Of a stretch of DNA of 64,000 nt, positions 61,225-64,000 are shown in pieces. Every line of letters begins with the position of its first letter. Position 1 is the first letter of the stretch. The stretch is from Kutzneria kofuensis (GTDB taxonomy: Bacteria; Actinomycetota; Actinomycetes; Mycobacteriales; Pseudonocardiaceae), in NCBI RefSeq assembly GCF_014203355.1, contig NZ_JACHIR010000001.1, positions 1,216,038 through 1,280,037 on the forward strand, given 5' to 3'. The notes beneath the pieces were generated by a model, which was not told where the DNA came from, did no database searches, and worked only from the letters and a program-made list of their open reading frames with translations. Position numbers and translations under genes: made by a program.

Positions 61225-62058
61225 ATGTCCCTCTTGTCGATCAGAACCGCCGTGGCCGTGACCGCGGGCGCGCTCGTGCTCAGCGGCTGCGGTTCGTCCA
61301 CCTCGGACGATGCGTACGGCCTGCCGGACCCCGGAGTCATCCACGCCGCCACGGATTCCAGCCAACCTCCGTTCGCGTACGGGGATTCGTCGGGCAAGCC
61401 GATCGGATTCGTCATCGACGTCACCGACGAGGTCGCGAAGCGACTGCACCTGACCGTGGACTACAAGGCGACGTCGGTGGCGTCGTCGCTGGCCGGCCTG
61501 ACCACCCACCAGTACGATCTGGCCGCGTCCGGACTCGGGGTGACCGCCGAACGGCAGAAGACGGTCAGCTTCACCAAGCCCCTGTTCTGGAGCACCACCG
61601 CCGTGCTCACGACGACCAGGAGCACCTTGTCCGACTTGACGGCCTTCGGCGGCCGCAAGGTCGGCGTCGTGACCGGCACCGCGCAGGTCGCCTTCGTTCC
61701 GGCCAAGATGCCCGGCGCCAGCCCCGTCAACTTCCCGAACTCCAACGTCGCGATCAGCCAGCTGCTCAACGGCAGCATCGACGCCTTCGTCGTCGGTGGC
61801 CCGGACGCCGAGCACTTCCTCAAGCAGTATCCGGCGCTGCGTCTGGCCGCTTCGGCCCCGGTCGACCACCCCACGTCGATGGCCGTGGCCAAGGACCACG
61901 CGGCGCTGCTCGACGCCGTCGACAAGCAGATCGCGGCGATGGTCGCCGACGGCACCTACGCCCGGCTGTACCGGAAGTACTTCACGACGGCGCCGCTGCC
62001 GCAGCTGGTGTCCGCGTGGCCGGATCTCGGTCGGCAGTTCTCGGAGGCGGCGAAGTGA
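61225..62058 (+). CDS. ABC transporter substrate-binding lipoprotein (SBP family 3)
   Basis: A 277-residue lipoprotein: signal peptide with lipobox VLSGC (Cys22), then the family-3 solute-binding fold: GVIHAATDSSQPPFAYGDSS, GKPIGFVIDVTDEVAKRL, YDLAASGLGVTAERQKTVSF and TKPLFWSTTAVL. These bind polar amino acids or related small molecules. ATG at 61225 with aaagg about 10 nt upstream. Its stop overlaps the next GTG (GTGA), so it is coupled to the esterase. Confidence 0.9.
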   Translation: MSLLSIRTAVAVTAGALVLSGCGSSTSDDAYGLPDPGVIHAATDSSQPPFAYGDSSGKPIGFVIDVTDEVAKRLHLTVDYKATSVASSLAGLTTHQYDLAASGLGVTAERQKTVSFTKPLFWSTTAVLTTTRSTLSDLTAFGGRKVGVVTGTAQVAFVPAKMPGASPVNFPNSNVAISQLLNGSIDAFVVGGPDAEHFLKQYPALRLAASAPVDHPTSMAVAKDHAALLDAVDKQIAAMVADGTYARLYRKYFTTAPLPQLVSAWPDLGRQFSEAAK

Positions 62059-63941
62059 CCGACTGGCAACGGATTTCGGCCGGCTGCTGGCGGACGGTGG
62101 TGGAGATCCCGGCGCGCGACGGCGTAGTCCTCGTCGCGGATCTCTACGCCGACCGCCCGAATCCGCCGGCCGGCACCGTGATCCTGGAGCGCACCCCGTA
62201 CGGTCGCCGTGACGCCCGGATGTCCGACGGCCGGCTCGGCCCGGACCTGCCCCCGGCGCCCGAGGCGGTCGCGGAACGCTTCGTCCGCGGCGGTTATCTC
62301 CTGGTACGCCAGGACTGCCGCGGCCGGGGCGACTCCGGCGGCACGTTCACCAAGTACCTCAACGAGGCCGAGGACGGCTACGACACCGTCGAATGGATCG
62401 CCGCCCAGGACTGGTGCGACGGCCGCGTGGCCACGATGGGCGTGTCCTACTCGGCGCACGCGCAGGCCGCGCTCGCGTCGCTGGGCGCGCCGAGCCTGGC
62501 GGCGATGTTCCTCGACTCCGGCGGTTTCGCCAGCGCGTACGAGGCGGGAACCCGCATGGGCGGCGCGTTCGAGCTGAAGCAGGTCACCTGGGCCTTTCAC
62601 CGGGCGCGCAACAGCACCGCGGTGCGCGCGGATCCGGTGCTGCAGGCGACCCTGGAGTCCGAGGACCTGACCGCGTGGTTCACCCGCATGCCGTGGCGGC
62701 GTGGTGCCAGCCCGTTGCGGTTCGTGCCCGACTACGAGAACTACCTTCTGCAGCAGTGGGAACACGGTGTCTTCGACGACTACTGGCGCCAGCCCGGCAT
62801 CTTCGCCCGTGGCTACTACGACGTGTTCCCGGACGTCCCGAGCCTGCACATCTCCAGCTGGTACGACCCGTACGTGCGCACCGCCACCGAGAACTTCCGC
62901 GAGCTCGGCCGTAAGAAACACAGCCCGGCGTACCTGGTGCTCGGCCCGTGGACCCATGGCGCACGGAGCGTGAGCTACGCCGGCGACGTCGACTTCGGTC
63001 CACATGCGACTCTCGACGGCAACCTCGACGACGACTACGCCACCATGCGGCTGCGATGGTTCGACGCTCACCTCAAGCCGGAAACTCTTGTCACCGCACC
63101 ACCTCCCGTACGGTACTTCCTGATGGGCGGCGGCTCGGGCCGGCGGACCGCCGAGGGACGCCTGGATCACGGCGGCCGCTGGTGTACCGCGGCTTCTTGG
63201 CCGCCCGAGGAAGCGATGAACCTCGACCTCGAACTACGCGCCGACGGCACCCTCGCCGAACGCGACGCGCCGAGGCCGGCGGAGCCCACGTTCCTGGAGT
63301 ACGACTTCGACCCTCGCGACCCCGTGCCCACCATCGGCGGCCAGGTCACGTCGGGCGAACCGGTGATGTCCGGCGGCGCCTACCACCAGCGTCCCGACGA
63401 GCGTTTCTTCGGCGCCCACCCCCCTTTCCTCCCCTTGGAAAGCCGCCCCGACGTGCTCGTGTTCCAGACCCCGCCGCTGCCCCACGACATCGCTGTCGCC
63501 GGTCCCGTCACCGTCCGCCTGGCCGTCTCGTCCAGCGCCGTCGACACCGACTTCACGGTCAAGCTCATCGACGTCCACCCGCCCACCGCCGACTATCCGC
63601 AGGGGTTCGCCATGAACCTCACCGACGGCATCCTCCGCTGCCGCTACCGCGACTCGTTCGCCCACCCCGCGCCGCTGACCCCGGGCCAGACCTACGAGAT
63701 CACCGTCGAGGCCCCGGACACCGCCAACCTCTTCCTGGCCGGCCACCGGATCCGCCTCGACGTCAGCTCCAGCAACTTCCCCCGGTTCGACGTCAACAGC
63801 AACACCGGCGCCCCCGAGGCCCACGACCGGCGCAAGGTCGTCGCCACCAACCGCGTGCATGTCGACGGCCGGTCCCGGCTCACCCTGTCCGTCCTCCCCC
63901 GCCCCGACGGGCCGCCAACCCCTATTCACCCCGAACAATGA
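62055..63941 (+). CDS. CocE/NonD-family serine esterase or peptidase
   Basis: A 628-residue alpha/beta hydrolase of the cocaine-esterase type, with catalytic Ser in GVSYSAHA (near 131), Asp in SSWYDPYV (near 270) and His in GPWTHGA (near 298). The C-terminal jelly-roll (X-Pro dipeptidyl-peptidase C-like; LPHDIAVAGPVTVRLAVSSS, HRIRLDVSSSNFPRFDVN) is complete. No signal peptide, so it is cytoplasmic. Coupled to an amino-acid-type ABC importer, it probably cleaves an ester or amide of the imported compound. GTG start inside the lipoprotein stop. Confidence 0.92.
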   Translation: MTDWQRISAGCWRTVVEIPARDGVVLVADLYADRPNPPAGTVILERTPYGRRDARMSDGRLGPDLPPAPEAVAERFVRGGYLLVRQDCRGRGDSGGTFTKYLNEAEDGYDTVEWIAAQDWCDGRVATMGVSYSAHAQAALASLGAPSLAAMFLDSGGFASAYEAGTRMGGAFELKQVTWAFHRARNSTAVRADPVLQATLESEDLTAWFTRMPWRRGASPLRFVPDYENYLLQQWEHGVFDDYWRQPGIFARGYYDVFPDVPSLHISSWYDPYVRTATENFRELGRKKHSPAYLVLGPWTHGARSVSYAGDVDFGPHATLDGNLDDDYATMRLRWFDAHLKPETLVTAPPPVRYFLMGGGSGRRTAEGRLDHGGRWCTAASWPPEEAMNLDLELRADGTLAERDAPRPAEPTFLEYDFDPRDPVPTIGGQVTSGEPVMSGGAYHQRPDERFFGAHPPFLPLESRPDVLVFQTPPLPHDIAVAGPVTVRLAVSSSAVDTDFTVKLIDVHPPTADYPQGFAMNLTDGILRCRYRDSFAHPAPLTPGQTYEITVEAPDTANLFLAGHRIRLDVSSSNFPRFDVNSNTGAPEAHDRRKVVATNRVHVDGRSRLTLSVLPRPDGPPTPIHPEQ

Positions 63942-64000
63942 CGTATTCGCACCTCTTTTTTTCACACATTCGGGGTTGCCTGAAAACGACACCACGAGAC

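Overview
The window is high-GC actinomycete chromosomal DNA. The GC bias, the GTG starts, an SsgA/SsgB-type cell-division regulator, an RskA-type anti-sigma factor, an AfsR/SARP regulator and many small actinobacterial families (DUF5994, DUF6292, RGCVC, SCO6745, DUF2690, DUF7489, DUF5937-ArsR) point to a sporulating, filamentous member of the Pseudonocardiaceae or a close relative. The genus is an inference and cannot be fixed from this sequence alone.

Layout. 1-2364: a chloramphenicol-type MFS exporter (cut by the window edge) divergent from a CPA2 cation:proton antiporter. 2365-12530: an accessory stretch full of transposase relics. It holds a complete IS110-family element (2889-4671) inserted in an older integrase-type transposase gene, a tandem pair of STAND/LuxR regulators (5550-10051), a secreted lamin-tail protein, and IS5-like and tyrosine-integrase relics next to tRNA genes. 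12531-15590: a core-like block with tRNA-Val(GAC), tRNA-Cys(GCA), tRNA-Gly(GCC), an SsgB-like gene, a sigma/anti-sigma/PGPGW membrane gene cluster and tRNA-Val(CAC). 15600-16583: more relics. 16584-32848: a signalling island with six GAF-ANTAR proteins, a MerR regulator, a cold-shock protein, a fatty-acid desaturase, a carboxylate-amine ligase coupled to an RGCVC protein, DUF5994 and DUF6292 proteins and an RsbW-like ATPase. It also contains about 950 bp of non-coding DNA with three copies of a structured repeat.

33145-45058: an AfsR-like regulator divergent from a 1,363-residue secreted protein, then secreted DUF2690, phosphodiesterase and trypsin-like protease/propeller proteins. 45062-49262: a TetR/membrane-protein pair with a clear operator, and a second IS110-type element. 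49591-58433: an SCO6745 protein, a HEAT-repeat protein, a GH62 arabinofuranosidase behind a LacI-type operator and a vestigial paralogue, two dihydrofolate-reductase-like proteins and a secreted BNR/sialidase-fold propeller. 58523-63941: an ArsR regulator divergent from a polar amino-acid ABC transporter (permease, ATPase, lipoprotein) translationally coupled to a CocE-type serine esterase; a perfect palindrome lies between them.

The strongest new signal is in the IS110 element at 2889-4671. Its 513-nt 5' non-coding end contains two bulged stem-loops whose internal loops carry sequences matching, respectively, the genomic target flank and the element's own ends. All are registered on a CT core, which is the architecture of an IS110 bridge RNA, but with the two loops unusually far apart. 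The second most interesting region is the ANTAR island with its non-coding structured repeats.
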